64,000 nt of DNA from DASSBQ01 sp040981125 (GCA_040981125.1 JANRMQ010000015.1:20801-84800); one strand, 5' to 3'. Shown: positions 43,054 through 52,169, numbered from the stretch's first letter. A program made the numbers and translations. Notes: a model not told the origin generated them from the sequence alone.

Positions 43054-43701
43054 GTGAAGCTTCCGGCTCATGTCTTTCACCTTGCCGAAGAACCGAACGT
43101 TCGGTCGATTCAACAGCACGGGTTACTCAGCGCGAGCGCCCTCCTTGACCTGGCGGGAATCGAAGGCGAAGAACGCGCTCAGTTCGAACGACAACAGCGT
43201 CCGGTCCATATCAGCTTACCGAACGGCGTGCATCTTCGTGACCAGCAACCGATGCCATCGCAGGCGCTGGCACATTGCCTGATCGGCATGGACCCGGCAG
43301 GCTGGTATGGATTGATCAATTCCAAAGTGTTCTTTTGGCTGGACCCGGATCGATTGAACCGGCAAAGGCATGCCTGTGAGCCACGGCCGCAGATCGTGCT
43401 GACGCTCGATACCAAACGGCTGTTGGACCGTCATGGGGACGCGGTGTCGCTGTCACCCATCAATAGCGGCAACGCGCGCCGCAAGCCGGCCCTGCGCGGG
43501 CTGAGCACCTTCGTGCCGTACGCGCAGTGGCTGGAATCGGGATGGGACAGTGAAGCCGCCGGCTTGGGCACCCGGACGCGGTCCCGCGGTCATCGGCCGG
43601 TGGAGTTGACCGTCAAGGGCGCAGTGCCGGACATCATGAGTTTAGTGGTCGGTTTGTGCCGCCTGGGATCGGGCGAATCATTTTGTGGTTCAAGCTGCTA
43701 A
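43054..43701 (+). CDS. DUF7002-like protein (ADP-ribosyltransferase-like start)
   Basis: The GTG at 43054 (MKLPAHVFHLAEEPNVRSIQQ) is one base past the tag stop, so translation is coupled; a GGGAG site precedes it. HVFHLAEEPNVRSIQQHGLLSASALLD matches the start of DUF7002 proteins, which resembles the NAD-binding start of ART-type folds. The middle includes PVHISLPNGVHLRDQQPM and the end VPDIMSLVVG. The link to a DNA-repair enzyme suggests a role with DNA or nucleotides, unproven. Confidence 0.65.
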   Translation: MKLPAHVFHLAEEPNVRSIQQHGLLSASALLDLAGIEGEERAQFERQQRPVHISLPNGVHLRDQQPMPSQALAHCLIGMDPAGWYGLINSKVFFWLDPDRLNRQRHACEPRPQIVLTLDTKRLLDRHGDAVSLSPINSGNARRKPALRGLSTFVPYAQWLESGWDSEAAGLGTRTRSRGHRPVELTVKGAVPDIMSLVVGLCRLGSGESFCGSSC

Positions 43702-43759
43702 GTCATCGTTTATCGCTTCTTCCCTTTGCGCCGACGGAATAACGGCCCTCGACCCGTGC

Positions 43760-44212
43760 TCATGTCCGTGGGTATGTCCGGATGCAATAGGTCATCAGGC
43801 CGCCCGCCACCGCTCCTATTGACGCACCGACAATTCCAATTACCGACGCGATAAGGATTTCCAGTGGCCAGAGGTTGTGCGAGGTCGGATCTCTCAATCC
43901 GTCGATCAACACTCGCGAAAGCACGACGGTTGGGACAGTGGCTGCTTGCACGAACGTGACCGTCCAGAACCGAGCCACGCGTCGGACGTAGAGCAGAAAA
44001 GCCGAGACGGCAACAAGGAGAAGGCCCGGTATCATCAAAGAATCAGGCAGCGAAACGTCACTGTATGGAATCGTCCAATAGGAGCGCCCCATCGCGATGA
44101 CGTTCGCGAAGAAGGCGATCAGCAACCAGGCCGAATTTCGATTCAGGCGTGTGCCGGAATAGATCGGGCAATTCCGAAAGCGGCCACGTGTACTATCCAG
44201 CCGTGCGGCCAC
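43760..44212 (-). CDS. Small membrane protein, 150 aa
   Basis: The protein has about four membrane helices (SAWLLIAFFANVIAMG, LMIPGLLLVAVSAFLLYV, FVQAATVPTVVLSRVL, ILIASVIGIVGASIGAVAG). There are no motifs or charged active-site residues. It borders the AT-rich defence-like cluster but has normal composition. Function is not recognised. Confidence 0.65.
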   Translation of the reverse strand: MAARLDSTRGRFRNCPIYSGTRLNRNSAWLLIAFFANVIAMGRSYWTIPYSDVSLPDSLMIPGLLLVAVSAFLLYVRRVARFWTVTFVQAATVPTVVLSRVLIDGLRDPTSHNLWPLEILIASVIGIVGASIGAVAGGLMTYCIRTYPRT

Positions 44213-44406
44213 TGCGCCGCGAGAAACCGCGATCCGCTCCTTTGTTTTGATATGCCGTGCGCAGAGGAGCCGGCATCGATGCCGGGCTAGGCCCGAAGGA
44301 GAAATCTGTCAAACGATGAGGTAAATTCAGGCGAGTGAACCCGTCTCATGCAGATTGTTGTAAGATAGCCGTTATTCAGACAAGCGTTGTCCCAATCTCG
44401 TCCTTC

Positions 44407-45360
44407 TCATGTTGGATATTCGACTGTGGGAAGCTTGGGGCCAACATATCCAATAATCAGTTGCCGCCTTTCTGAGTCCGGGAAAAAATAAATTCTCCAC
44501 GAACCCGGAGTCAGTCTTACATGCCAGCTAAAGAGCCGGCTTTGGCCATCGGGACACAAAAATGTCCGGTGGCTTCCATAACTATTAAGCGTATTCGTAC
44601 TTTCGGGTGTAGCCTTAGACGTGATCTTATGGGCATCAAAGGGACCATCACTCCAATCGCGCGTGTATTTGTCTAGTTCCATCAGACGTTTAATTGTTGG
44701 GCTGAGAAAGGTCTTTTCTATACCGCACAGTTGTTGCTCGGCTGATGAGCAAAATCTTAGACCAGGGAAAAAAGCTTCCTTGCGGGTCCATATATCTGCT
44801 CCTGTTTTCATCTCAAGTTTGACACGATTCTTGATCCAAACTTCGTTTTCGATGACGTGCTTCACTTCAGATGCATGACGGACGCTTTCATCCCGATGCT
44901 CTACGATTCCATGCTCATTGAGTAATTCAACCTGGACGCTTAAGAGATTTTGTTGCCAGCGACTATGGAGATTGAAACTAATGCCTAGATTATCACTATG
45001 GCAGGCAAATCCAAGCCCTTGTGCTAACTGACCTGCACATGTGCAATCTGATAACGACATAGCGTTCAACAAATCCTCATTCACAACATCCTTCAGCAAA
45101 GGAGCCTTTGTAGTTAATGATGAGATATAGCGCCGTTCTTCGAGATCCACGGCTGGATCATTCCGCCATTGTGCTACAAAATAATGTGGCGCAAGCTCTA
45201 AGCTGTGGATGTCGAGGTATGATCGAAGTACTCTCATGGCTCCAAATCGGATAGATGTACGTACAGTGTCTATCAGGTCCCTCATCATTCTTCGAGCTGT
45301 CAGAATATCCCGAGCTGGTGGCTGCAAGGATAATTCGTTGAGTACCAACTCCAAATCCAT
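44407..45360 (-). CDS. Unrecognised 317-residue protein of the DUF262/ATPase module
   Basis: This is the last gene of the minus-strand cluster, 9 bases after the ATPase gene, so it is co-translated. It is clearly AT-rich. The first 60 residues are helical (ARDILTARRMMRDLIDTVRT). The middle is mixed, with a Cys-rich patch (SDCTCAGQL, GFACHSD). The last 50 residues, FSWHVRLTPGSWRIYFFPD...LIIGYVGPKLPT, form a compact beta domain like RelE/HigB-type or C-terminal domains seen in other defence-associated proteins. No family is named. It may be the effector or specificity part. Confidence 0.7.
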   Translation of the reverse strand: MDLELVLNELSLQPPARDILTARRMMRDLIDTVRTSIRFGAMRVLRSYLDIHSLELAPHYFVAQWRNDPAVDLEERRYISSLTTKAPLLKDVVNEDLLNAMSLSDCTCAGQLAQGLGFACHSDNLGISFNLHSRWQQNLLSVQVELLNEHGIVEHRDESVRHASEVKHVIENEVWIKNRVKLEMKTGADIWTRKEAFFPGLRFCSSAEQQLCGIEKTFLSPTIKRLMELDKYTRDWSDGPFDAHKITSKATPESTNTLNSYGSHRTFLCPDGQSRLFSWHVRLTPGSWRIYFFPDSERRQLIIGYVGPKLPTVEYPT

Positions 45361-45369
45361 AGCAGAGTG

Positions 45370-46479
45370 TTAACTTAGTAAAACTTCTAAACTTTTGTCC
45401 CATTCATCAAAAAAACCTCCGGGCCATTCAGCTAACCTTCCATCCTTTCGAATATCAGGCGATATTACTGTTTTCTGAATTTTACCGGCGTCAAGAGATT
45501 GTGTGAAGAAATGTAGATTGACGCTGCTAGGCTGTATGATCTCTCGCTTAACGGCTATACGAATTCCATTGAGCACATGATCGCTATGGGTTTCGACAAT
45601 TATCTGCACCTCTCCAGCAGCAGCGCGCGCCATTAATTCACCCAACTTAGCTTGACCCTTTGGATGAAGATGAGCCTCTGGGTTTTCGAGCAGGAGAAGA
45701 GTGCCGGGTTTTGAAGAGAGTATAGCTACCACCGTAGGTAAGACATAGGTAATGCCAAAGCCCACATTGGTTGACCGATACTGATTGCTAATTTGATCGC
45801 CTTGCAGAAAAGAGTATTGAAGGTTTACTAAATCCATGCCTTCATGTGATACGAAATGGACTCGTACTCCAGGACTCATTTCTCCGATCCAAGCTTCTAC
45901 TTGGTCCCGGAGTTGTAAAGATTCGGATTCCTCATGGGCCAATCCGGGAACAGAAATCTCATTCCTTCCGAAGAGCGAAAGAAAGTGAGCGGTATACTCG
46001 CCTTTTGTTCCCAGTTGTCGATGATGCCTAACCTGGTAATCAGATATTGGAAATGAGGTTCGAGGGCCAAGCCGCTCTGCGTTGAGGTATTGAAAATAAT
46101 CACCAAACAAGCTCGAAGAGAATATGCCATCGGGAGCCTCAACGGTATCCACTTCTATTACGTCGGCTTCCTTATCATATTTGAAACGCCACCTCCCAAC
46201 AGTTCCATCGGAAAGCCCGACGTCGAACCCAATCTTATCCTCACTCGCCCCTTCAAATAGGGCGTCAGCTGCGGTCCCGATATTCACAAGCTCACCATTA
46301 AGAGCTAATCCCGTATCCGGAAGAAGGTGCTGTTCATGGGACTGTCTTAACAATAGCAATGACTGAAGAACAGTCGATTTCCCCATCCCATTAAGCCCAG
46401 AAAGAAGTGTCAATGGGCCGAGCTTTAGGGTCTGCGCTTCAAAGCATTTAAAGTTGTGCATTCCGAGGACATTAATCAT
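45370..46479 (-). CDS. AAA ATPase with DUF3696-like C-terminus
   Basis: The N-terminal MINVLGMHNFKCFEAQTLKL and Walker A GLNGMGKST (28-36) are those of SMC/RecF/OLD-like ATPases. Walker B LLLLENPEAHLHP and the switch ETHSDHVLNGI follow. The C-terminal DGRLAEWPGGFFDEWDKSLE matches DUF3696, found in many defence-type ATPases. It begins eight bases before the end of the DUF262 gene (overlap). It is full length at 369 residues. It probably senses or drives the DUF262 nuclease. Confidence 0.85.
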   Translation of the reverse strand: MINVLGMHNFKCFEAQTLKLGPLTLLSGLNGMGKSTVLQSLLLLRQSHEQHLLPDTGLALNGELVNIGTAADALFEGASEDKIGFDVGLSDGTVGRWRFKYDKEADVIEVDTVEAPDGIFSSSLFGDYFQYLNAERLGPRTSFPISDYQVRHHRQLGTKGEYTAHFLSLFGRNEISVPGLAHEESESLQLRDQVEAWIGEMSPGVRVHFVSHEGMDLVNLQYSFLQGDQISNQYRSTNVGFGITYVLPTVVAILSSKPGTLLLLENPEAHLHPKGQAKLGELMARAAAGEVQIIVETHSDHVLNGIRIAVKREIIQPSSVNLHFFTQSLDAGKIQKTVISPDIRKDGRLAEWPGGFFDEWDKSLEVLLS

Positions 46480-47623
46480 GAAGTACCGATCTTACTAGAT
46501 TCTCAATCATGCCAAATCTTGTCCGCACCTTTTTAACCCCGCCGGTACCTTGCGATATCGCGCTATCAAAATTTCGGTCCAGTAATAGCTGCTGAAAGCC
46601 TTTTTCCAATTCAAACTTCCGCTGCAGCAATTCTCTCATCTCGGTATCATTGAGCTTATTAAGATTCACCGACCAAGTCTCGAAAAGCGCTTTATTAATT
46701 GGAGACCTATAGCTCTGGTTGGAATGAATTTTTCTGAATGCCTCCTTGCCAAAGCATCTATAGGCACTAACCATTGAATGACGGAACTGTTCCTCCAGTT
46801 CATATAACTGCTTCTTTGACATATGATTAATTTCTGCCATCGTTTCATGGAGAAAAGTGTCTAGATCGTTATGCCGATACCCATCATAAGGCTTTAATGT
46901 AAATGCGAGAAATCGAAGCACGCATTCCCTATCCGCCATACGGTCATCGCGTATTCCGTAGTCAGTTGCTTTCAAGAACTCATCTGATGTCGCTAGCCGA
47001 GAAAGAAATTCAGTGACTTGTCCTTGATTAAGAGCATGGCGAATCTCTTGTCCTGATAGGGGTAAGCCTCCTGTATTAATTCTCTTAAAAATGTTGAACT
47101 TCACCGACTCAGGGGTGCCTTTTTCGATTAAGAACACCGTAACTTGTGTCTCTTTAATCCTCCTACGTAGATGTCGGGGAAGCTCATCAAATGTCTTGCC
47201 CTCGTAGGGCGTAAGAAACTCTAAACCTTTCAGTCTCAAATTCTGGTCCAAAACAAAACGCTTCAGTGTTGTCAATCTCTGAAGTCCGTCCACTACCAAC
47301 CAGCGGTCCTCATCTGTGGCATCCATGTACAAAGCTGGAAGAGGGATACGTATAAGGACAGATTCAATTAATCGGCTTTGAGCCCCTTCTTTCCAAATCC
47401 CGGCTTTTCTTTGAAAGTCAGGTGTAAGATCTAATTCCTTTTCGTTTATTCTGGTGAGGAGTAGATCAATCGTCATTTGCTTCGATTCAACTCTTATAAG
47501 AGTTGGATCAAATGGTTTAGTTATTAATTCATCACCGGAGCTGTCTTCAATCTCGATGCCAGAGCCGAACTCTTCTGACGGTTCTTCATTCGGAAATAGA
47601 GGTCTATCGGAGTCGAGATTCAT
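46472..47623 (-). CDS. DUF262 (GmrSD N-terminal-like) protein
   Basis: The ParB-like DUF262 domain (about residues 35-230 from the chosen start) has LTPDFQRKAGIWKEGAQSRLIES, the nucleotide-site motif VVDGLQRLTTLKRF, and FNIFKRINTGGLPLSGQEIRHAL. GmrS-type proteins use NTP to control DNA cleavage. No DUF1524 HNH part follows, so cleavage must come from elsewhere. I chose the ATG at 47623 because GAAGGA lies five bases before it; a frame from 47707 would overlap the upstream gene. It overlaps the ATPase start by eight bases. Confidence 0.85.
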   Translation of the reverse strand: MNLDSDRPLFPNEEPSEEFGSGIEIEDSSGDELITKPFDPTLIRVESKQMTIDLLLTRINEKELDLTPDFQRKAGIWKEGAQSRLIESVLIRIPLPALYMDATDEDRWLVVDGLQRLTTLKRFVLDQNLRLKGLEFLTPYEGKTFDELPRHLRRRIKETQVTVFLIEKGTPESVKFNIFKRINTGGLPLSGQEIRHALNQGQVTEFLSRLATSDEFLKATDYGIRDDRMADRECVLRFLAFTLKPYDGYRHNDLDTFLHETMAEINHMSKKQLYELEEQFRHSMVSAYRCFGKEAFRKIHSNQSYRSPINKALFETWSVNLNKLNDTEMRELLQRKFELEKGFQQLLLDRNFDSAISQGTGGVKKVRTRFGMIENLVRSVLHD

Positions 47624-47690
47624 ATGATCCTTCTTCATCAAACTACTATAAAGAAAGATAACATGGATGTTAACTGGTTTCTTCGGTAAC

Positions 47691-48797
47691 TCAATCAGCG
47701 AAATCAAAATCCGCCCAGACGAGATGGTGGTCCGACGCTTCTTCCGATGTTTTTGTCACCGTGTCGAACGGCTCCCAGGTCCTCGGGTGGTAAGAGCCGC
47801 GTCGTTCGATCCCCGTATCACGCAGCTTGGTTTGTAACTGCGGCGACATGATCAGATAGTCGATCTTATGATTAGGCAGCCCGGTCTCATAGGTTCCGGG
47901 TCGGTCCTTGGGATAGTTCGGATGAATGAGAACGTCTTGAAAGCCGTCGGAAAACAGCGAAGATAATGCCGGACTGGTCGGCGAATCGTTAAAATCACCG
48001 CCCATCAAGACAAACGGCGATCGGGGTAACGCGCCGAGCGCAATGGCGTGGGCCTTGTCCGCCTGTGCTTTCCGCCGCTGCTGCGTCGCTTGATCATCGC
48101 CGTTGCGCTTCGATTTTAGATGATTGGGAATCAGGACCAAGCGATCTCCGGTGGGAAGGAGGATATCGTACTCGGGACAGTCCCGAGAGAAAAGCCGTTT
48201 GCCGTCGGATCCCGGATCGTCCACGTGGCTTCGAATCTCGATGAGGGGATACCGGCTTAGAATGCCCACGTCGATGCCTCGCGGATCATTCCCATCGACG
48301 ACCATGGAATGGGGATACGAAAATTGGAATTCGGCGCCCAGCACCTGATTGTTGAACCGTTCCAGGGTCACCCGATTTTCCACTTCCACGCAGATCAAGA
48401 TGTCGGGCCGCACCGTAGCGATCACGCGGGCCGTGTTGGATGTGGCTTTCCAATAGATATCCTCGCGCCGCAGCTCAAACCATCCGACCCAGGCATTACG
48501 ACCGCCGGCGACGACTTCGACCGGCCCGTTCTGAGGATCGCGAAACAGCTGCCCGCGAATCTTTTGGAGTTGTACGAGCGCGTTCTTGGGCGGCTCCAGA
48601 TAATGCCATTTGTACGTCTCCGTGAGCTGGAGCAAGGCGGCCTTGTCGCTTGCCTCATACACCTCCTTTGCGACGATGTTGTTGGCGGCCGCATAGTCGT
48701 CGATCGCCTGCCGGGCTTCGATTTCGTTGTCCTGATTCATCGCGACGGGACGGGTGAAGAGATTCTCCATATTAAAGGTCGCCACTCGTATCATCAC
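47691..48797 (-). CDS. Endonuclease/exonuclease/phosphatase-family protein
   Basis: The 368-residue protein has all parts of the DNase I-like (EEP) fold: TFNMENLF (metal Glu), ILICVEVENR, GIDVGILSRYP, LVLIPNHLKSK, FVLMGGDFNDSP and the final EASDHHLVWADF. It lacks a signal peptide, so it acts in the cytoplasm. It is eight bases downstream of the TIR gene, so these two are one unit. GC content is like the core genome, unlike the AT-rich genes that follow. Confidence 0.9.
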   Translation of the reverse strand: MMIRVATFNMENLFTRPVAMNQDNEIEARQAIDDYAAANNIVAKEVYEASDKAALLQLTETYKWHYLEPPKNALVQLQKIRGQLFRDPQNGPVEVVAGGRNAWVGWFELRREDIYWKATSNTARVIATVRPDILICVEVENRVTLERFNNQVLGAEFQFSYPHSMVVDGNDPRGIDVGILSRYPLIEIRSHVDDPGSDGKRLFSRDCPEYDILLPTGDRLVLIPNHLKSKRNGDDQATQQRRKAQADKAHAIALGALPRSPFVLMGGDFNDSPTSPALSSLFSDGFQDVLIHPNYPKDRPGTYETGLPNHKIDYLIMSPQLQTKLRDTGIERRGSYHPRTWEPFDTVTKTSEEASDHHLVWADFDFAD

Positions 48798-48805
48798 AGC
48801 CTCCT

Positions 48806-49582
48806 TCAGCTTCTTGCTCCAATGTCACGCGCCAGCCTGCTTCGCAGGGCACTGCACAGTTCCCGCACCGCGTCGTAGTGTTCATCCGTAATGCCGCCCG
48901 AAGGCTGTTCGACAAAAATCGCGGTCAGCGAGTCCTGCAGCGCGGCGTAAGCGGTGTGCGTGCTTCGCGACAGGAACATGCCTCCGCCCTGATGAAAATA
49001 CCAGTCCCGCAACGCTTGGCTGAATTCATGAAGACCCTCGTACGTCACATCCCGGGACCGCGGCCATTTCGGCAGAAGCTTAGTCAATGTCCAAAGATTC
49101 CGATAGGTCGAGATCCGTTCATGCTGGAGTTCCGCGGTCGGCAGCACTTCCGGCTGGTCCATGTCCTTGCGCTCCAAGAGCGCAGAGGCTCCGGCTGCGA
49201 CTTCCGCCGCGATGTTTCCGTAAGGGTAGAGGATCGTGACGGCACGCAGGTATGCATCGATTCTTGAGTTAAGCGTCGGCCTGACCATGACAGGGAGAAC
49301 TTTCCCGGAGGGATTCTTCCACTTGTTTCTTGCGAAGCCAAGTTCGGTCAGCGCATAGGCGCCTTTCGCCAGCGACTGTGGGGAGATAAGAAAGACGAAC
49401 AGGTCGCAGTCCTCGACGGCCTTCTGAATGGTCCTGTCATATTCGATTCCGGCCTTGAGGGTGGATCGATCGAAAAAGACCTCGTACCCGCGAACCGACA
49501 AGGAGGCGCTGATGCCCTCCGCAATCGAGCGTTGTTCATGAGCGTAGGAGAGGAAGATCGTCATGGGAACATGTAGGCTCAA
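48806..49582 (-). CDS. TIR-domain protein
   Basis: The protein has an N-terminal TIR domain (about residues 7-135): IFLSYAHEQRSIAEGISASL, EVFFDRSTLKAGIEYDRTIQ, CDLFVFLISPQSLAKGAYALTELGFA. The last contains the Glu that is catalytic in TIR NADases. The rest (about 120 residues) is helical with no known domain. Such proteins deplete NAD+ or make signals in phage defence. Start 49582 is the longest; 49564 (MTIFLSY) is also good. It is first in the cluster. Confidence 0.88.
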   Translation of the reverse strand: MSLHVPMTIFLSYAHEQRSIAEGISASLSVRGYEVFFDRSTLKAGIEYDRTIQKAVEDCDLFVFLISPQSLAKGAYALTELGFARNKWKNPSGKVLPVMVRPTLNSRIDAYLRAVTILYPYGNIAAEVAAGASALLERKDMDQPEVLPTAELQHERISTYRNLWTLTKLLPKWPRSRDVTYEGLHEFSQALRDWYFHQGGGMFLSRSTHTAYAALQDSLTAIFVEQPSGGITDEHYDAVRELCSALRSRLARDIGARS

Positions 49583-49775
49583 GGTCGTTTACCTTGAAGT
49601 CGGCTTGGCCAGAGGTGTAGCCTTGACACTGGTCGGTCGGCACTTTAGCCAGGGTCACGCCAAATAGCAAATCAACTCTCCGTCTCGGAACAATCCCCGG
49701 CCTCGTCCCGCTCATACCTGCCGCTGATAATAGACGTCTCATTGGGACCCAGACCGGTAAGAATATGAATCAGCC

Positions 49776-51410
49776 ATGTTGAGTGCGCTTCACCATTGGA
49801 TCGATCGGAACATTCTCGAACTCGTCCGCGAGTTCCGGCTGTCCTATCTGCCGCCGCTCATGGTGTACATGGCCTACGGCATTTCCGGTTTGACCGGCAT
49901 CGTCGGCACGTTCTTCGTCAAAGACTATTTGGGGCTGTCCGCGGCTTTTCTCGCGGCGCTCGGATTTTGGGCCGGGATTCCTTGGGCGCTCAAGATGCCG
50001 CTGGGGCATCTCGTCGATTTGCTGTGGCGCTGGAAGGGCTGGCTGGTCGGAGTCGGAGCCGCATTGTTGGCGGCAAGCCTTGCGATCATGGCGGCCTTGA
50101 TCGGGAATCGTGAAGGCATGACGGCGATCATGTCGGCCGAAACCTGGTTTGTGCTCAGTGTGTTGCTGGCGCCGGTCGGCTATGTCCTTCAGGATACGGT
50201 GGCCGATGCGATGACCGTGGAAGCCGTGCCGCTGGTGGACGATCAGGGAGGGCCGTTCCCGCCGGCGACACGCAAGCTGATGCATACGACCATGCAGACC
50301 CTCGGGCGTGTGGCGATCATCGGCGGCGGCATCCTGGTCGCGATCGTGAATCTGTACCTGTTCACCGGGGTGGAAGGGCTTCCGCAGGCGGAGATCGTTC
50401 GAATTTATGAACGGGTCTATCTGATGGCGTTGGTCATTCCGGTGGTGTCGGTATTGGGAGTGGTCGTCGCTTTTCTGATCCGACAACGGGATGCCCGCCG
50501 GCTCAAACAACAGGGATTCACGGCGGCGCAAGTGAAGGACATGATGAACGCGCATGGGAACCCGGCCGAGCCGACCAAACCGAATTGGTTGATCCTCGGC
50601 GGCAGCTTCGTGTTCGTGCTCTTTACCCTGACGGTCGGGCTGGGCGGGTTCCCGTACAGCGAAGAGATCGTCTTCATCGGCTCGCTCGGGATCGTGAGCT
50701 TTCTTATTTTTCGGCTTACGACAGAACTTGAGCCGGACATGCGCTTTACCTTAATCGGGACGGCCATTGTCATTTTCCTGTTTCGAGCCACTCCGGGACC
50801 CGGGCCCGGTTCGACGTGGTGGATGATTGATAAGCTGGGGTTCGATCAGCACTTCTTGTCGATACTGTCGTTGATCGGGAGTACGCTCACGCTGGCGGGG
50901 ATGTTCGTCTTCCGCCGGTTCATGGCCGAGCGGTCGATCGCCTATGTGGTGGGATTCCTCACCGTCGTAGGCACGATCCTCTCCATCCCGATCGTCAGCA
51001 TGTATTACGGACTGCATGAATGGACGGCGCGGATGACCGGCGGGGTCGTCGATGCAAGGTTTATCGCGCTGATCGACACGGCGTTGGAGTCGCCGCTCGG
51101 TCAGATTTCGATGATCCCGATGCTTGCCTGGATCGCCAATTCCGCCCCGGCGAACTTAAAGGCCACGTACTTTGCCGTGATGGCTTCGTTCACGAACTTG
51201 GCGCTTTCTCTCAGTCAATTGGGTACCAAATATCTCAATCAAATCTTTGTCGTGACGCGGGAAGTGAAGGACCCGGTGACCGGAGCGGTGCAGGCGCCGG
51301 AAGATTATAGCGAGCTTGGGACGCTGCTGATCGTGCAGTTGCTCCTGAGTCTCATCCTGCCGTTTCTGGCCATCCTGTTCGCGAGGGTGACCCGCTTCAA
51401 GAGCGCTTGA
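49776..51410 (+). CDS. BT1/MFS-type transporter
   Basis: The 544-residue protein has about 12-14 membrane helices and the BT1 (folate-biopterin transporter) features: YGISGLTGIVGTFFVKDYLG, FWAGIPWALKMPLGHLVDLL, VGYVLQDTVADAMTVEAVPL. The central loop, RQRDARRLKQQGFTAAQVKD, is long. The substrate cannot be given; folate/pterin is known for the family, but distant members differ. It is divergent from the TIR gene. Confidence 0.8.
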   Translation: MLSALHHWIDRNILELVREFRLSYLPPLMVYMAYGISGLTGIVGTFFVKDYLGLSAAFLAALGFWAGIPWALKMPLGHLVDLLWRWKGWLVGVGAALLAASLAIMAALIGNREGMTAIMSAETWFVLSVLLAPVGYVLQDTVADAMTVEAVPLVDDQGGPFPPATRKLMHTTMQTLGRVAIIGGGILVAIVNLYLFTGVEGLPQAEIVRIYERVYLMALVIPVVSVLGVVVAFLIRQRDARRLKQQGFTAAQVKDMMNAHGNPAEPTKPNWLILGGSFVFVLFTLTVGLGGFPYSEEIVFIGSLGIVSFLIFRLTTELEPDMRFTLIGTAIVIFLFRATPGPGPGSTWWMIDKLGFDQHFLSILSLIGSTLTLAGMFVFRRFMAERSIAYVVGFLTVVGTILSIPIVSMYYGLHEWTARMTGGVVDARFIALIDTALESPLGQISMIPMLAWIANSAPANLKATYFAVMASFTNLALSLSQLGTKYLNQIFVVTREVKDPVTGAVQAPEDYSELGTLLIVQLLLSLILPFLAILFARVTRFKSA

Positions 51411-51489
51411 CGGAGTTTGCTATGGTCTTCGTCTCCTGTACGATAAGAAGAAGGCGTTCGACACTCGTCGGCGCGAAAAGGAGGATTGT

Positions 51490-51618
51490 ATGATTATGAT
51501 GGCGGGGCTGTTGGTGGTCGGCGGGATTCTGGGGCTTGGTGTGTTGTTTTTGGGCAGGCGTCGCAAACCCGACAGCCGGTATCGGACCGGCGCGCAAGAT
51601 CCCTACCGGACCTCGTAG
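51490..51618 (+). CDS. Small single-pass membrane protein, 42 aa
   Basis: The ATG at 51490 follows a perfect AAGGAGG by six bases. The frame gives one membrane helix (MMAGLLVVGGILGLGVLFLG) and a short basic tail (RRRKPDSRYRTG). This size and layout is typical of small regulatory membrane proteins. It lies between the transporter and trxC and could be co-transcribed with either. Confidence 0.65.
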   Translation: MIMMAGLLVVGGILGLGVLFLGRRRKPDSRYRTGAQDPYRTS

Positions 51619-51722
51619 GCGAGGCCGAGGCGCCTGCCAGAGGCGATCTTTCAATAGAGCGGATCAGAAGCGTGCGGCACAACAAAGAGGCCGATCGCGC
51701 TGTGACGCGAGGAGTAGTTATC

Positions 51723-52169
51723 ATGTCCGACATGTCGTTGATCCGTTGTGCCTCCTGCGGCGCCATGAATCGTGTGCCGCAGGCGAAAATCGATCAGGGC
51801 CTCCGCCCGACCTGTGGCTCATGCAAAGCGTCGCTGCCGGCCGGCAATAAGCCGGTCACGGTGACCGATGCCAATTTCGCGTCGATGGTCGAACGTTCGC
51901 CGCTGCCTGTACTGGTCGACATGTGGGCCGAATGGTGCGGGCCCTGCCGGATGGTAGGGCCGGTGATCGATGAACTGGCGGGGACGATGGCCGGCCGAGT
52001 ACGAGTCGCGAAACTGAATGTGGATGAAAATCCCGCCACGGCTTCGCGATTTGGAGTTCAGAGCATTCCGATGCTCCTGGTCTTCAAAGAAGGCCGGGAG
52101 GTCGATCGCATCGTCGGGGCGCAGCCCAAACCGGAGATCATCCGGCGGCTGGAACAAGTCATCGGTTAA
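51723..52169 (+). CDS. trxC: Thioredoxin 2 with zinc ribbon
   Basis: The protein has a zinc-binding N-terminus (IRCASCGAMNRVP and RPTCGSCKASLP) and a thioredoxin domain with the WCGPC active site (MWAEWCGPCRMVGP) and the cis-Pro in QSIPMLLVF. This is the TrxC layout; it reduces disulfides in the cytoplasm and is often induced under oxidative stress. The ATG at 51723 is chosen; the longer frame overlaps the small membrane protein. Confidence 0.93.
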   Translation: MSDMSLIRCASCGAMNRVPQAKIDQGLRPTCGSCKASLPAGNKPVTVTDANFASMVERSPLPVLVDMWAEWCGPCRMVGPVIDELAGTMAGRVRVAKLNVDENPATASRFGVQSIPMLLVFKEGREVDRIVGAQPKPEIIRRLEQVIG

